A DNA stretch of 64,000 nucleotides from Saccharomonospora viridis DSM 43017 (GCF_000023865.1 NC_013159.1:248001-312000); one strand, 5' to 3'. Numbered from the stretch's first letter, positions 1 through 7,855 are shown. Made by a program: numbers and translations. Notes: generated by a model not told the origin, from the letters alone.

Positions 1-15
1 CGTAGCCTGTCGCTC

Positions 16-417
16 GTGATCTGTCCCAAGTGCCAGAACGTGATGACGACGGTGGACAAGAACGGCATCCACATCGAGCAGTGCGGTGGTTGCCGGGGCA
101 TCTTCTTGGACCGGGGCGAACTCGAACAGATCGTGCGCGCGGAGAACTCCTACTACGGTTCCGCGCCTCCGCCGCCCTACAGTCCGACCACCCAACCGCC
201 GCCGCCACCGCCGCCTCCCGCGCTGCACGCCGCGCCCGCACCCACCCAGCACTACGGCCAGCCCCCCTACTACGGGGACTCGCCGAAGCCCTACCGGGGC
301 GGCGGCTACTACGGCGATTCGCCCAGGCCCTACCAGGGCGGTTATTACGGGGACTCGCCGAGGCCGTACGGCGGGTACCGACGCAGGCGCAGTTTCCTGG
401 AGAGTCTGTTCGACTGA
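16..417 (+). CDS. TFIIB-type zinc-ribbon protein with Tyr/Gly/Pro-rich tail
   Basis: The protein has 133 residues. Its N-terminus carries a compact zinc ribbon with Cys3/Cys6 and Cys23/Cys26 (CPKC and CGGC) followed by GIFLDRGEL, the signature of the zf-TFIIB family of small bacterial zinc-finger proteins of unknown role. Residues 50-80 are almost pure proline. The C-terminal third repeats a YYGDSP(K/R)PY unit three times, then ends in an RRRR-containing tail. The GTG start is chosen because the family begins two residues before the first Cys, but the frame stays open to the window edge. The next gene, also a Cys4 protein, follows after 8 bases. Zinc binding is a family inference; the function is unknown. 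Confidence 0.75.
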   Translation: MICPKCQNVMTTVDKNGIHIEQCGGCRGIFLDRGELEQIVRAENSYYGSAPPPPYSPTTQPPPPPPPPALHAAPAPTQHYGQPPYYGDSPKPYRGGGYYGDSPRPYQGGYYGDSPRPYGGYRRRRSFLESLFD

Positions 418-425
418 CCTCGGAC

Positions 426-1088
426 GTGCTCGATCTCAAGATCTGCCCGGCCTGCGGTGATCGGGCGCAGCGGCCGGCCGTGGAGGAGGAGCGGCTGGTG
501 TGCGCGGCGTGTGGTCATCGCGCCGCGTTCCACCGGCTGCCCCTGTTCGCGCTGACCGGTCCCAGCGGTGGTGGCAAGTCCACGGTGGGGCCCGAGCTCG
601 CCCGCAGACTCTCGGGCGAGGTGGTGGTGTTGGAGCAGGACGTCCTGTGGACGGGCGGGCTGCGCGACGACGTCGACGGGCATCCGCGATTCCGGTCGAC
701 CTGGTTGCGGATGGCGGCGATGATCCACCAGAGCGGGCGGCCGGTGGTGCTGTGCGGAACGGTGGTCCCACCCGAGTTCGAGCCGCTGCCGGAGCGGGTG
801 TTCTTCGCCGACATCCACTATCTGGCCCTCGTGGCCGAGCCCGAGGTGTTGACTCGGCGATTGCGGGCCCGTCCCGCGTGGCGGGGGTGGGACGAACCGC
901 GGATCGCGGAGATGTTGGAGTTCACCGAGTGGTTGCGGCGGGAAGCGGCGGGGATGTCCCCTCCCGTGGAGTTGTTCGACACGACCGAGGCGTCGTTGAC
1001 TGAATCGGTCGATCACGTCGAGCGCTGGGTGCGGCGGGGACTCGCCGCTCACCGGGCCTCCGAAGCCGTTCGAGTGGGCGCCGACTGA
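426..1088 (+). CDS. zinc-ribbon plus P-loop nucleotide kinase-like protein
   Basis: This 220-residue protein has an N-terminal Cys4 ribbon (Cys7, Cys10, Cys26, Cys29) and then a Walker A motif GPSGGGKST at residues 45-53. It resembles small nucleoside or broad-specificity kinases: a strand-loop-helix start, a likely acidic Walker B stretch (VVVLEQDVLW) and an Arg-rich lid region near LTRRLRARPAWRGW. The GTG at 426 is the last start before the first Cys pair; no clear Shine-Dalgarno precedes it, so translation probably continues from the upstream gene. Substrate unknown. The pairing of a zinc ribbon with a P-loop kinase is seen in actinobacterial hypothetical AAA proteins, but the role is not established. 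Confidence 0.7.
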   Translation: MLDLKICPACGDRAQRPAVEEERLVCAACGHRAAFHRLPLFALTGPSGGGKSTVGPELARRLSGEVVVLEQDVLWTGGLRDDVDGHPRFRSTWLRMAAMIHQSGRPVVLCGTVVPPEFEPLPERVFFADIHYLALVAEPEVLTRRLRARPAWRGWDEPRIAEMLEFTEWLRREAAGMSPPVELFDTTEASLTESVDHVERWVRRGLAAHRASEAVRVGAD

Positions 1089-1089
1089 G

Positions 1090-1132
1090 TGCTTGCAGGG
1101 TGCTTGCAGAAGTTAGCAGGCAGGCGTACGGT
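1090..1132 (+). promoter_or_regulatory. promoter with 11-bp iterons for the XRE/hbhA-like operon
   Basis: The 9-mer TGCTTGCAG occurs at 1090-1098 and again at 1101-1109, one helical turn apart. A degenerate third copy (AGTTAGCAG) lies at 1111-1119. TTGCAG at 1104-1109 and TACGGT at 1127-1132 form a -35/-10 pair with a 17-base spacer. The repeats therefore overlap the -35 element, where a repressor would act. The XRE regulator encoded immediately downstream is the natural candidate for autoregulation; this is inference from position only. Confidence 0.5.
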
Positions 1133-1156
1133 CGGAATCGAGGAGGTGTCCGCGTC

Positions 1157-1627
1157 ATGGCACGGACATCGACGCGTGACGGCGGCCACGACGAGACCTC
1201 GTCGGCCGCCGGAAGCGCCGAGTCGGACGGCCCGATGGACCGGGTCGCCAGCCTGGGTAAGGACATCGGCGCCTACATCAGGCAGCAACGCAACCACGCC
1301 AAGATCTCGTTGCGGCAGCTGTCGAAGCTCGCCGGGGTTTCCAACCCGTATCTCAGCCAGATCGAACGGGGACTGCGCAAACCCAGCGCCGAGATCCTGC
1401 AACAGATCGCCAAGGGGCTGCGCATCTCCGCCGAGGCCCTGTACGTACAGGCGGGAATCCTCGACCGCCCCGTCGGCGGCCCCGTGGTCGACGCGGTTCG
1501 CGCCGATGCCTCACTCACCGAACGGCAGAAGCAGGTGCTGCTCGACGTGTACGAGTCGTTCCTTCGGGAGAACCAAGGGATGGAGGCCGCGGGTGAGCAG
1601 CGCCCCGACCGGAAACACAAGGAGTGA
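1157..1627 (+). CDS. XRE-family helix-turn-helix regulator (Rv0474-like)
   Basis: The protein has 156 residues with a classic lambda-repressor-type HTH at about 36-95 (SLRQLSKLAGVSNPYLSQIE as core) and a short C-terminal region of roughly 60 residues. ATG 1157 is preceded by AGGAGG at 1141-1146, so the longer reading from 1100 is rejected. It is followed after 6 bases by an HBHA-like gene whose ribosome site lies in this gene's stop region, indicating one operon; the Rv0474-hbhA pair of M. tuberculosis has the same order. It probably binds the 11-bp iterons upstream. Target genes beyond its own operon are unknown. Confidence 0.85.
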   Translation: MARTSTRDGGHDETSSAAGSAESDGPMDRVASLGKDIGAYIRQQRNHAKISLRQLSKLAGVSNPYLSQIERGLRKPSAEILQQIAKGLRISAEALYVQAGILDRPVGGPVVDAVRADASLTERQKQVLLDVYESFLRENQGMEAAGEQRPDRKHKE

Positions 1628-1633
1628 GCCACG

Positions 1634-2326
1634 ATGGAGACCACACGAACCGAGGACGTCCGCAAGGTGGTGAATACGGCGAAGGAGCAGGTCAGGACAT
1701 CGCTGTTGGCGGCGCTCGGTGCGGGCAGCCTGGCCGGCCGGGCCGTGGTGGAGACCGTGTCCAAGGCGAAGACGCGTGTCAGCTCCAGCAGTGACGCCGC
1801 GAAGAGGAACGTCGAGGACCTGCCGTCCGAGCTGGGAGAGCTCCGCGAGCGGCTCGATCCCGCCGAGCTGCGCAAGACGTGGGACGAGTACACCGACGCG
1901 ATGGTGAAGCTGTACCACCGGCTGGCCGCCTCGGGCGAGCAGACCTGGGACGAAGTAGTGGAGCCGCAGGTCAAGCGCGGTATCGAACAGGTCGAGGAGG
2001 CGCTGCGTGCGGCGCAGCAGCGGGTGGACGACGTCACCGCGGACGCTCGGGAACGGGTGGACGAGATGGTTCGGATGCTCATGCGCAAGGGCCAGGAGGG
2101 TGAATCGGACGGCGACGAGTCCGCTTCCGCCAAGACCGGGCCGACCGGCAGCATCGAGGCCGCCCGCTCCGCTCGTGAGAAGGCGATGAAGCCCGGCACC
2201 AGCACCACCACGACGACCGCCACGGCCCGCTCCGCTCGTGAGAAGGCGATGAAGCCCGGCACCACCACCACCGGGATGACCCCCACCGGGCAGAGCGACA
2301 ACGGAAGTCGCGGTAAGGGGAACTGA
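1634..2326 (+). CDS. HBHA-like coiled-coil surface protein
   Basis: The protein has 230 residues. The first 155 or so resemble the mycobacterial heparin-binding hemagglutinin: a hydrophobic stretch (LLAALGAGSLAGRAVVETV, residues 18-36) followed by long charged helices with heptad spacing. HBHA-type proteins end in Lys/Ala/Pro-rich repeats that bind glycosaminoglycans. Here the tail is different: Thr-rich with two copies of ARSAREKAMKPGT. Gene order (XRE regulator, this gene, DUF2516) matches Rv0474-hbhA-Rv0476. An adhesin function is therefore doubtful; a structural role with membrane or cell-pole proteins is equally possible. AAGGAG at the end of the upstream gene serves ATG 1634. Confidence 0.75.
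   Translation: METTRTEDVRKVVNTAKEQVRTSLLAALGAGSLAGRAVVETVSKAKTRVSSSSDAAKRNVEDLPSELGELRERLDPAELRKTWDEYTDAMVKLYHRLAASGEQTWDEVVEPQVKRGIEQVEEALRAAQQRVDDVTADARERVDEMVRMLMRKGQEGESDGDESASAKTGPTGSIEAARSAREKAMKPGTSTTTTTATARSAREKAMKPGTTTTGMTPTGQSDNGSRGKGN
2162..2264 (+). repeat. 40-bp perfect direct repeat inside the HBHA-like gene
   Basis: Positions 2162-2201 and 2225-2264 are identical over 40 bases, 63 bases apart (an exact multiple of 3). They encode the repeated ARSAREKAMKPGT segment. Such an in-frame repeat allows gain or loss of a 21-residue unit by recombination or slippage without breaking the reading frame. Confidence 0.9.
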
Positions 2327-2399
2327 GGCGGGACAGCCGAGGCCTCCGACGACGGTCGACACCGACCGCCACCGGCTGATGGCAACCGAGAACACGACA

Positions 2400-2443
2400 G
2401 CCGAGAACAGCGGGCGCGGTGATGTGTTTCGCCGGTTCTCGGC
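2400..2443 (+). terminator. possible hairpin after the hbhA-like operon
   Basis: GCCGAGAAC at 2400-2408 pairs with GTTCTCGGC at 2435-2443 around a 26-base loop. No T tract follows. The stem lies between the HBHA-like gene and the separate promoter of the DUF2516 gene, so a weak terminator is plausible, but the loop is long. Confidence 0.3.
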
Positions 2444-2473
2444 CCTGCCGGCGTCCTGACGTAGGCTGGAATC

Positions 2474-2773
2474 GTGCCGCTTTTCGCATACTGGATCGTC
2501 TTGGTCATCGACTGGGCCGGCGTGCTTGTCGGCCTTTTCGCTTTCGTGCACGCCGTGACGCAGAGAGCCGATGCCTTCACGGCGGCCGACCGGTTGAGCA
2601 AGCCGGCGTGGATGGCCATCACGGGTGGTGCGACCGTCGCGATGCTGTTGTTCCAGTTCTACGGTGCCGGCATGATCTTCTGGCTCGCCGCGCTCGTCGC
2701 CAGCCTCGTCTACATCGTGGATGTGCGGCCGAAACTCATCGAGGTCCAACGAGGCGGCTCGAACTGGTGGTGA
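2474..2773 (+). CDS. DUF2516 small membrane protein (Rv0476-like)
   Basis: The protein has 99 residues with three hydrophobic helices (about 2-26, 46-62 and 65-84) separated by short polar loops, which is the usual size for DUF2516. The GTG start is preceded by TAGGCT at 2462-2467, six bases upstream, with no Shine-Dalgarno, so the mRNA is probably leaderless and this gene has its own promoter. The function of the family is unknown. Its constant position behind hbhA in actinobacteria suggests a cell-envelope role, which is an inference from context. Confidence 0.85.
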   Translation: MPLFAYWIVLVIDWAGVLVGLFAFVHAVTQRADAFTAADRLSKPAWMAITGGATVAMLLFQFYGAGMIFWLAALVASLVYIVDVRPKLIEVQRGGSNWW

Positions 2774-2789
2774 CTCGGAAGCGACAGGG

Positions 2790-3335
2790 GTGAATGTGGG
2801 TAACTGGAGCATCGCCGGGACGTTGATGCCCGTTCCGGTCTCCGAACGTCTCGATCTGGTGGCCGAGCCCGTCGCCAAGGCTCTGGAGTCGATCGACGAC
2901 CCGGTGGGTGTCGTGGAGATCGATCCCGACCTGGCCGACACCGCCAAGTTCTGCGAGGCGTACTCGTCTCCGTTGTCGGCGTCGGCCAACTGCGTGGTCG
3001 TCTCGGGTAAACGCGCCGGTGAGGTGCGGTACGCCGCCGCACTCGTGCTCGCCACCACCCGCGCCGATGTCAACAACGTGATCCGCCGCAGGTTGGACGT
3101 GCGTAAGGCGTCGTTCGCTCCCATGGAGGAGGCGGTGGAGCTCACCGGCATGGCCTACGGCGGTATCACGCCGATAGGGTTGCCCTCCGGCTGGCCGATC
3201 CTGATCGACCAGGCCGTGGCCTCCGCGCCGGAGGTGGTTGTCGGTAGCGGTATCCGGGGTAGCAAGTTGTTGGTCACCGGGGCGACGCTGGCGAAACTGC
3301 CCGGCGCCGAGGTGATCGACGGACTCGCCAAGTAG
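2790..3335 (+). CDS. YbaK/ProX-type aminoacyl-tRNA deacylase domain protein
   Basis: The protein has 181 residues and carries the YbaK/aminoacyl-tRNA-synthetase-associated fold: the conserved segment RKASFAPMEEAVELTGMAYG followed by GITPIGLP, and a C-terminal VGSGIRGSKLLVTG strand pair. Family members hydrolyse mischarged aminoacyl-tRNAs (for example Cys-tRNAPro or Ala-tRNAPro) in the cytosol. The lysine of RRLDVRKASF is the usual functional residue. GTG 2790 follows GGAAG at 2777-2781 by eight bases; a second in-frame GTG lies at 2796. The exact tRNA substrate cannot be told from sequence. Confidence 0.8.
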   Translation: MNVGNWSIAGTLMPVPVSERLDLVAEPVAKALESIDDPVGVVEIDPDLADTAKFCEAYSSPLSASANCVVVSGKRAGEVRYAAALVLATTRADVNNVIRRRLDVRKASFAPMEEAVELTGMAYGGITPIGLPSGWPILIDQAVASAPEVVVGSGIRGSKLLVTGATLAKLPGAEVIDGLAK

Positions 3336-3371
3336 CGGGAACCGACCCCGCCGCAGAAAGGGATGGGCTGG

Positions 3372-3818
3372 ATGGGAAGGGTCACGGCCACGGCCGAGCG
3401 GAGCATCGACGCGCCCGCGGAGGAAGTGAAGAGCAAGCTCGCCGATTACCGTGAGGTCCGGCCCCGCATCCTCACGGAGGAATACCGGGACTACACCCTC
3501 GTCGAGGGCGGTACCGGTGCGGGCACCGTGGCGCGGTGGAAGTTGCAGGCCACGTCGAAACGCGTGCGTGACGTGCGGGCCACGGTGAGCGAACCACAGC
3601 CGGACACGCTCGTGGAGACCGACGCGAATTCCAGCATGGTCACCACCTGGACGGTGCGGCCCGAGGGCGACGACCGCAGCGTGGTGCGGGTGGAGACCAC
3701 GTGGCAGGGCGCCAGCGGCATCGGCGGCTTCTTCGAGAGGGTCTTCGCCCCCAAGGGGTTGAAACGGATCTACGACGGCGTGTTGGACAACCTCGCCGAG
3801 GAGGTGCGAGGCCGTTGA
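3372..3818 (+). CDS. SRPBCC-family (START/polyketide-cyclase-like) protein
   Basis: The protein has 148 residues with the SRPBCC helix-grip pattern: N-terminal beta strand with SIDAPAEEVKSKL, a central antiparallel sheet and a long C-terminal helix (FERVFAPKGLKRIYDGVLDN). These proteins bind small hydrophobic ligands; most actinobacterial members are uncharacterised. AAAGG at 3357-3361 is correctly spaced for ATG 3372 but only one base from ATG 3363, so the shorter form is preferred. The stop codon shares its last base with the start of the downstream reductase (TGATG), so the two are translationally coupled. Confidence 0.8.
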   Translation: MGRVTATAERSIDAPAEEVKSKLADYREVRPRILTEEYRDYTLVEGGTGAGTVARWKLQATSKRVRDVRATVSEPQPDTLVETDANSSMVTTWTVRPEGDDRSVVRVETTWQGASGIGGFFERVFAPKGLKRIYDGVLDNLAEEVRGR

Positions 3819-4816
3819 TGGAGGCGACGGAGGTCCGGCTCGCGTCTCGTCCGGAGGGGATGCCGACCCTCGATCACTTCGAGGTCGTCGATGTCGAGGT
3901 GCCGAAGCCGGGGCCCGGGCAGGTCCTCGTGCGGAACACGTGGCTGTCGGTGGACCCCTACATGCGGGGTCGGATGAGTTCGGCGAAGTCGTACGTCGCG
4001 CCGTTCGAGGTGGGCGAGGTCATGGACGGCGGCGCGATCGGCGAGGTCGTCGAGTCGAACACCGACGAGTTGGCCGTCGGTGATGTGGTGCTGCACGGCC
4101 TCGGTTGGCGTACCCACGCCGTGCTCGACCCGGCTCGGGCGCGCAAGCTCGATCCCTCCGCCGCGCCGGTGCAGGCGCACCTGAGCGTGCTGGGGATGCC
4201 GGGACTGACCGCGTACGCCGGGTTGTTCGACGTGGCGAACATGCGTGAGGGCGACACGGTGTTCGTGTCCGGTGCGGCCGGGGCCGTGGGTTCGCTGGTC
4301 GGGCAGCTCGCCAAGCTGCGTGGCGCGAAGCGGGTCATCGGCAGCGCCGGTTCCGCGGAGAAGGTGCGTTGGCTGCTCGACGAACTGGGCTTCGACGCCG
4401 CGTTCAACTACAAGGACGGTCCGGTGCGGGAACAACTGCGCCAGGCCGCTCCCGACGGTGTGGACGTGTACTTCGACAACGTCGGTGGGGAGCACCTCGA
4501 AGCGGCCATCGGCGCGTTGAACGTGCACGGTCGGATCGCGGTGTGCGGCATGATCTCCCAGTACAACGCCACCGAACCGACGCCGGCGCCGCGCAATCTG
4601 GCCCAGATCATCGCCAAGCGGTTCACCATGCGTGGTTTTCTGGTCGGTGACCACGAGCACCTGCGTCCGACGTTCCTCGCCGAGGTCTCCCCGCTGGTGC
4701 GGGACGGCAAGATCGTCTACCGGGAGACCGTGGTGGACGGCATCCGGCAGGCGCCGCAGGCGTTCCTCGACCTGCTCACGGGTGGCAACACGGGCAAGAT
4801 GCTCGTCCGCCTGTGA
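3818..4816 (+). CDS. NADP-dependent MDR-family oxidoreductase (PTGR/CurA-like)
   Basis: The protein has 332 residues. An N-terminal GroES-like domain contains WLSVDPYMRGRM, typical of the leukotriene-B4 12-hydroxydehydrogenase/CurA branch of zinc-free medium-chain reductases. The Rossmann part has SGAAGAVGSLVGQLAKLRGA and a GSAGS stretch (residues about 150-185), and the C-terminal half keeps GMISQYN and MRGFLV. These enzymes reduce activated double bonds of enones with NADPH in the cytosol. The substrate is unknown. It is coupled to the SRPBCC gene by a one-base overlap, with GAGGAGG about 12 bases upstream, and meets the next gene tail to tail after 20 bases. Confidence 0.85.
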   Translation: MEATEVRLASRPEGMPTLDHFEVVDVEVPKPGPGQVLVRNTWLSVDPYMRGRMSSAKSYVAPFEVGEVMDGGAIGEVVESNTDELAVGDVVLHGLGWRTHAVLDPARARKLDPSAAPVQAHLSVLGMPGLTAYAGLFDVANMREGDTVFVSGAAGAVGSLVGQLAKLRGAKRVIGSAGSAEKVRWLLDELGFDAAFNYKDGPVREQLRQAAPDGVDVYFDNVGGEHLEAAIGALNVHGRIAVCGMISQYNATEPTPAPRNLAQIIAKRFTMRGFLVGDHEHLRPTFLAEVSPLVRDGKIVYRETVVDGIRQAPQAFLDLLTGGNTGKMLVRL

Positions 4817-4836
4817 CGCCTGCGGTTTTTCCGTCT

Positions 4837-5787
4837 TCAGTCCTCCGGGTATCGGGTGAGGTAGCCGCCCATGGAGCGGAAGAAATCGGTGGCGGCGTGT
4901 TCGACGCCGTCGTCGGTGCGCAGCCGCTCGATCGCCAGGCCGGGGTTGCGTCCGTGCCGTGCGTCCGCTCCGGCGACGATGACCACACCGTCGCCTTCCC
5001 GGATGAAGACACGACCCGGGGTACCGCCGTACGGGCGTTCGGTCACGAACGCCTTGGTGATCCTGATGCGTTGGCCGCGGTAGTAGGTGAAGGCGTTCGG
5101 GTAGGGGTCCGACTGTGCCCGGACCAGTCGTTCGATGTCCTCGGCCGGCCAGGTCCAGTCGATGCGGCTGTCCTCGATGGAGCGTTTGTGGAAGAAGCTG
5201 GCCTTGCTCCGGTCCTGCGGTACGGGGTTGGCGCGGCCGGAGGCGATGAGTTCGAGTGACTCCGACACCAGGGGTCCGATGAGGTCCACCGTCTTGTGGA
5301 ACAGGTCGGTGGCGGTGTCCTTCGGGCCGACCTCGACGGCCCGTTGCAGCAGGATGGGGCCTGCGTCGAGTTCCTCGTCCATCATGTGGGCGGTGACCCC
5401 GACCTCCTTCTCGCCGTTGAGCAGCGCCCAGATGATGGGGGAGAAACCCGCGTAGGCCGGAAGCAGGGAGTCGTGCACGTTGAGCGTGCCGTGTTTGGGC
5501 AGGCGGAAGATCTCCGGTGGGATCCAGGTGCGCCAGTTGTTGGCGACGATGAGGTCGGGTTCCAGTTCGGCGAGTCGGTCGGCGAGTGCCTGATCGGGAC
5601 GGTTGCGGAGGATGACTTCGACGCCGTGTTCCGTCGCCAGATCGGCCACGGAGTCCGCCCAGATGCGTTCGTAGGCGTGGTCGGAGTGGGGATGGGTGAC
5701 GACGAGCGCCACGTCGTGTTCGGATTCCAACAGTGCGCGCAGGGTGCGATGGCCCCACGTCTGGTAGCCGAACATCGCGATTCGCAT
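4837..5787 (-). CDS. siderophore N5-hydroxyornithine formyltransferase (CchA-like)
   Basis: The protein has 316 residues of the methionyl-tRNA formyltransferase fold: Rossmann start, then LNVHDSLLPAYAG (Asn, His, and the hydroxymethyl-binding loop) and a downstream catalytic Asp in MMDEELDAGPIL. It is not the housekeeping Fmt: it stands divergent from an ornithine N5-monooxygenase and shares an iron-boxed promoter with it. The parallel is CchA/CchB of coelichelin synthesis, where 10-formyl-tetrahydrofolate formylates N5-hydroxyornithine. ATG 5787 has a GGGAGGG site. The assignment to hydroxyornithine is inferred from the neighbour, not from active-site residues. Confidence 0.8.
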   Translation of the reverse strand: MRIAMFGYQTWGHRTLRALLESEHDVALVVTHPHSDHAYERIWADSVADLATEHGVEVILRNRPDQALADRLAELEPDLIVANNWRTWIPPEIFRLPKHGTLNVHDSLLPAYAGFSPIIWALLNGEKEVGVTAHMMDEELDAGPILLQRAVEVGPKDTATDLFHKTVDLIGPLVSESLELIASGRANPVPQDRSKASFFHKRSIEDSRIDWTWPAEDIERLVRAQSDPYPNAFTYYRGQRIRITKAFVTERPYGGTPGRVFIREGDGVVIVAGADARHGRNPGLAIERLRTDDGVEHAATDFFRSMGGYLTRYPED

Positions 5788-5823
5788 CGTCCCTCCCAGG
5801 CTGTCGACGGCGAGCGGGCTTAG

Positions 5824-5842
5824 TTAAGCAAGCCTTGCCTAA
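5824..5842. promoter_or_regulatory. iron box 1 (IdeR/DtxR-type operator)
   Basis: TTAAGCAAGCCTTGCCTAA is a 19-bp near-perfect palindrome; only the centre and one symmetric pair (positions 4/16) fail. It fits the DtxR/IdeR/DmdR consensus of TTAGG-type half-sites. It lies 37 bases upstream of the formyltransferase start in the divergent promoter region, so Fe(II)-loaded repressor would shut that gene in iron-replete cells. Confidence 0.8.
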
Positions 5843-5890
5843 CTTTTCAAGGCGGAGCGGCTGGGGGAAAGATCACCGGATGAGGCTAAC

Positions 5891-5909
5891 TAAGGTTTGG
5901 CTAACTTAG
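5891..5909. promoter_or_regulatory. iron box 2 (IdeR/DtxR-type operator)
   Basis: TAAGGTTTGGCTAACTTAG matches the IdeR-type consensus TTAGGTTAGGCTAACCTAA at 15 of 19 positions by eye. It lies about 48 bases before the monooxygenase start. A further TTAGGTTAGGG partial site adjoins it at 5906-5916, which may extend repressor binding. Boxes 1 and 2 are 67 bases apart and would let one repressor control both divergent transcripts. Confidence 0.75.
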
Positions 5910-5956
5910 GTTAGGGTTCCCTGAGTTCGGAGTTCGCCGACCGTGATGGGACACGT

Positions 5957-7324
5957 ATGTCGACAGTGCTGCGAGACGAGGGGCCGAGCTACGACCTCCT
6001 CGGTGTGGGATTCGGACCGTCCAATCTGGCTCTCGCCATCGCCGTGTCCGAGCACAACGCCGCTTCGCGAGGTCCACACCTGAATGTCCGGTTCCTCGAA
6101 CGCCAGAAGACGTTCGGCTGGCATCGCGGGATGTTGATCGACGACGCCACCATGCAGGTCTCGTTCCTGAAAGACCTGGTCACCATGCGTAATCCGGCCA
6201 GCGATTTCAGTTTCCTGTGCTATCTGCACGAGCGGGGCAGACTGGTCGACTTCATCAACCACAAGACGCTGTTCCCCTTACGGGTGGAGTTCCACGACTA
6301 CTTCTGCTGGGCGGCCGAACGGGTCGGCGACCTGGTGCGGTACGGCACCGAAGTGACGGCCGTGCGTCCGGTGGTGGACGGTGCTGAGATTGTGCGTTTC
6401 GAGGTGCACACGAACACCGGCGAGGTGTACTCCGCTCGCAATCTGGCCGTGGCCACCGGCCTGATCCCCTCGTTGCCCGACGGGATCGTCGAGTCGAAAC
6501 GCGTGTGGCACAACAGTGACCTGCTGTACAAAGTAGACGAAATGTCGGCGGCGTCCCGGTTCGTCGTGCTCGGGGCGGGACAGAGTGCCGCCGAGACCAC
6601 GGCGCTGTTGCACAGCCGCTTCCCCGACGCCGAGGTGTGCGCGGTCTTCTCCCGATTCGGCTACAGCCCCTCCGACGACAGTCCCTTCGCCAACCGCGTC
6701 TTCGACCCGGCCGTCGTCGACGAGTTCCACGGCGCGCCGCCCGAGGTGCGGAAGCAGATCCTGGACTACCACGCCAACACCAACTACTCGGTGGTCGACC
6801 TCGACCTGATCGAGGAGCTGTACCGCAGGCACTATCGCGAGAAGGTGCTGGGAGTCGAACGGTTGCGCATCTTCCAGGCCTCGCGGATCGCGCAGCTGGC
6901 CGAGACCGAGGACGGCGTGCGGGTCACAGTGGAATCACTGACCACGTCGGAGCGCACGGTGCTCGAAGCCGACGCCGTCGTCTGCGCCACCGGGTACCGC
7001 CCCGGCGATGTGACGACGTTGCTCGGCGACGCCGCGTCGATCTGTCGCCGGGACGACGCGGGCAGACCGCTCGTGGCCCGGGACTACCGACTGCTCACCA
7101 CTCCGGACTCGGGGGCGGCCGTGTACGTCCAGGGCGGTGTCACCGAGCACACCCACGGCATCACGTCGTCGCTGCTGTCGAACAACGCGGTGCGGGCGCA
7201 GGAGATCCTCGACTCGCTCCTGTCCCGGATCACCGCCGCGAGGGCCGGGGAGGCCGGCGCCGCTCCGGCCGATTCGAACGGACGGTCCACCTACGCTCAT
7301 GCGGCCGTCGGTGTGGTCGGTTGA
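5957..7324 (+). CDS. L-ornithine N5-monooxygenase (PvdA/SidA/CchB family)
   Basis: The protein has 455 residues, normal for N-hydroxylating flavin monooxygenases of siderophore pathways. The FAD motif [12 protein letters not shown] is at about residues 16-27, the substrate-loop segment [15 protein letters not shown] follows, the NADPH motif [11 protein letters not shown] is near 203-213, and the late motif [10 protein letters not shown] is present. It hydroxylates the delta-amino group of ornithine using FAD, NADPH and O2 in the cytosol, giving the hydroxamate precursor. Divergent from the formyltransferase and followed after 19 bases by MbtH, it is the first gene of the rightward iron-controlled transcript. 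Lysine as substrate is less likely because of the formyltransferase partner. Confidence 0.9.
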   Translation: MSTVLRDEGPSYDLLGVGFGPSNLALAIAVSEHNAASRGPHLNVRFLERQKTFGWHRGMLIDDATMQVSFLKDLVTMRNPASDFSFLCYLHERGRLVDFINHKTLFPLRVEFHDYFCWAAERVGDLVRYGTEVTAVRPVVDGAEIVRFEVHTNTGEVYSARNLAVATGLIPSLPDGIVESKRVWHNSDLLYKVDEMSAASRFVVLGAGQSAAETTALLHSRFPDAEVCAVFSRFGYSPSDDSPFANRVFDPAVVDEFHGAPPEVRKQILDYHANTNYSVVDLDLIEELYRRHYREKVLGVERLRIFQASRIAQLAETEDGVRVTVESLTTSERTVLEADAVVCATGYRPGDVTTLLGDAASICRRDDAGRPLVARDYRLLTTPDSGAAVYVQGGVTEHTHGITSSLLSNNAVRAQEILDSLLSRITAARAGEAGAAPADSNGRSTYAHAAVGVVG

Positions 7325-7343
7325 CGAAGGGAGGGAAAGGGCG

Positions 7344-7550
7344 ATGACGAACCCGTTCGACGATCCCGAAGGCCGGTTCTACGTGTTGGTGAACGACGAG
7401 GAGCAGCATTCGCTGTGGCCGTCGTTCGTCGACGTGCCCGCCGGCTGGCGCGTGGTGTTCGGTGAGGACACCAGGCAGGCCTGTCTGGACTACGTGGAAC
7501 GACACTGGACCGACCTGCGTCCGGCGAGTCTGCGAGCTGTCGAGGGCTGA
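7344..7550 (+). CDS. MbtH-like NRPS chaperone
   Basis: The protein has 68 residues and carries the family signature: [24 protein letters not shown] near the N-terminus (here residues 3-26, with the invariant SLWP) and the two conserved Trp residues in GWRVVF and ERHW. MbtH proteins bind and activate adenylation domains of non-ribosomal peptide synthetases. The AAGGGAGGGAAAGG stretch gives a very strong ribosome site. It is co-directional with the ornithine hydroxylase, which indicates an NRPS-made hydroxamate siderophore, but no NRPS is encoded in the window; the partner must be elsewhere. Confidence 0.93.
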   Translation: MTNPFDDPEGRFYVLVNDEEQHSLWPSFVDVPAGWRVVFGEDTRQACLDYVERHWTDLRPASLRAVEG

Positions 7551-7836
7551 TCGGGAAAGGCCGCGGACCGGGTTGAGGGTGAGGCCTGAAAGCGGGTCTG
7601 GCAGGCGCCCCGGTGGGACACGGGGCGGGCCGGTGTCGCGCCGCGGTGGGATGTCGTCCCCTCACCGGACGCGGCGGCCGTGGTGGGTTCGTCGTGGTCA
7701 GTGGTGTCGACGGTGTCGGGATGCGGCGTCGGAATGCCGGGTCGTGGTGCCGTTGTCCGGCTGTTGTCCGGTCGTCGTGGCCACGGTGGGCACGACGGAA
7801 TGGCGTAGCTTACTGTTTTGAGTTCCGGAAAGCTCG
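7551..7836. other. 286-bp non-coding stretch before the permease operon
   Basis: No credible gene is seen. The stretch is GC-rich up to about 7790, then turns A/T-richer. TTGAGT at 7818-7823 could be a -35 for the iron-boxed permease promoter. No strong hairpin was found, so termination of the monooxygenase-MbtH transcript here is not shown. Confidence 0.5.
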
Positions 7837-7855
7837 TTCGGTTAGCCTTACCTTA
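7837..7855. promoter_or_regulatory. iron box 3 abutting the permease start
   Basis: TTCGGTTAGCCTTACCTTA matches the IdeR consensus TTAGGTTAGCCTAACCTAA at 16 of 19 positions. Its last base is the A of the ATG at 7855. Within it TAGCCT (7843-7848) sits at exactly -12 to -7 from that A, with TTGAGT 19 bases further upstream, so box and -10 element coincide. A leaderless transcript repressed by direct occlusion is the simplest reading. Confidence 0.75.

Noticed and set aside
4837-5787. Housekeeping methionyl-tRNA formyltransferase (fmt)
   Set aside because: The fold fits, but the iron-boxed promoter shared with an ornithine monooxygenase, and the absence of def or other translation genes, favour the siderophore role.
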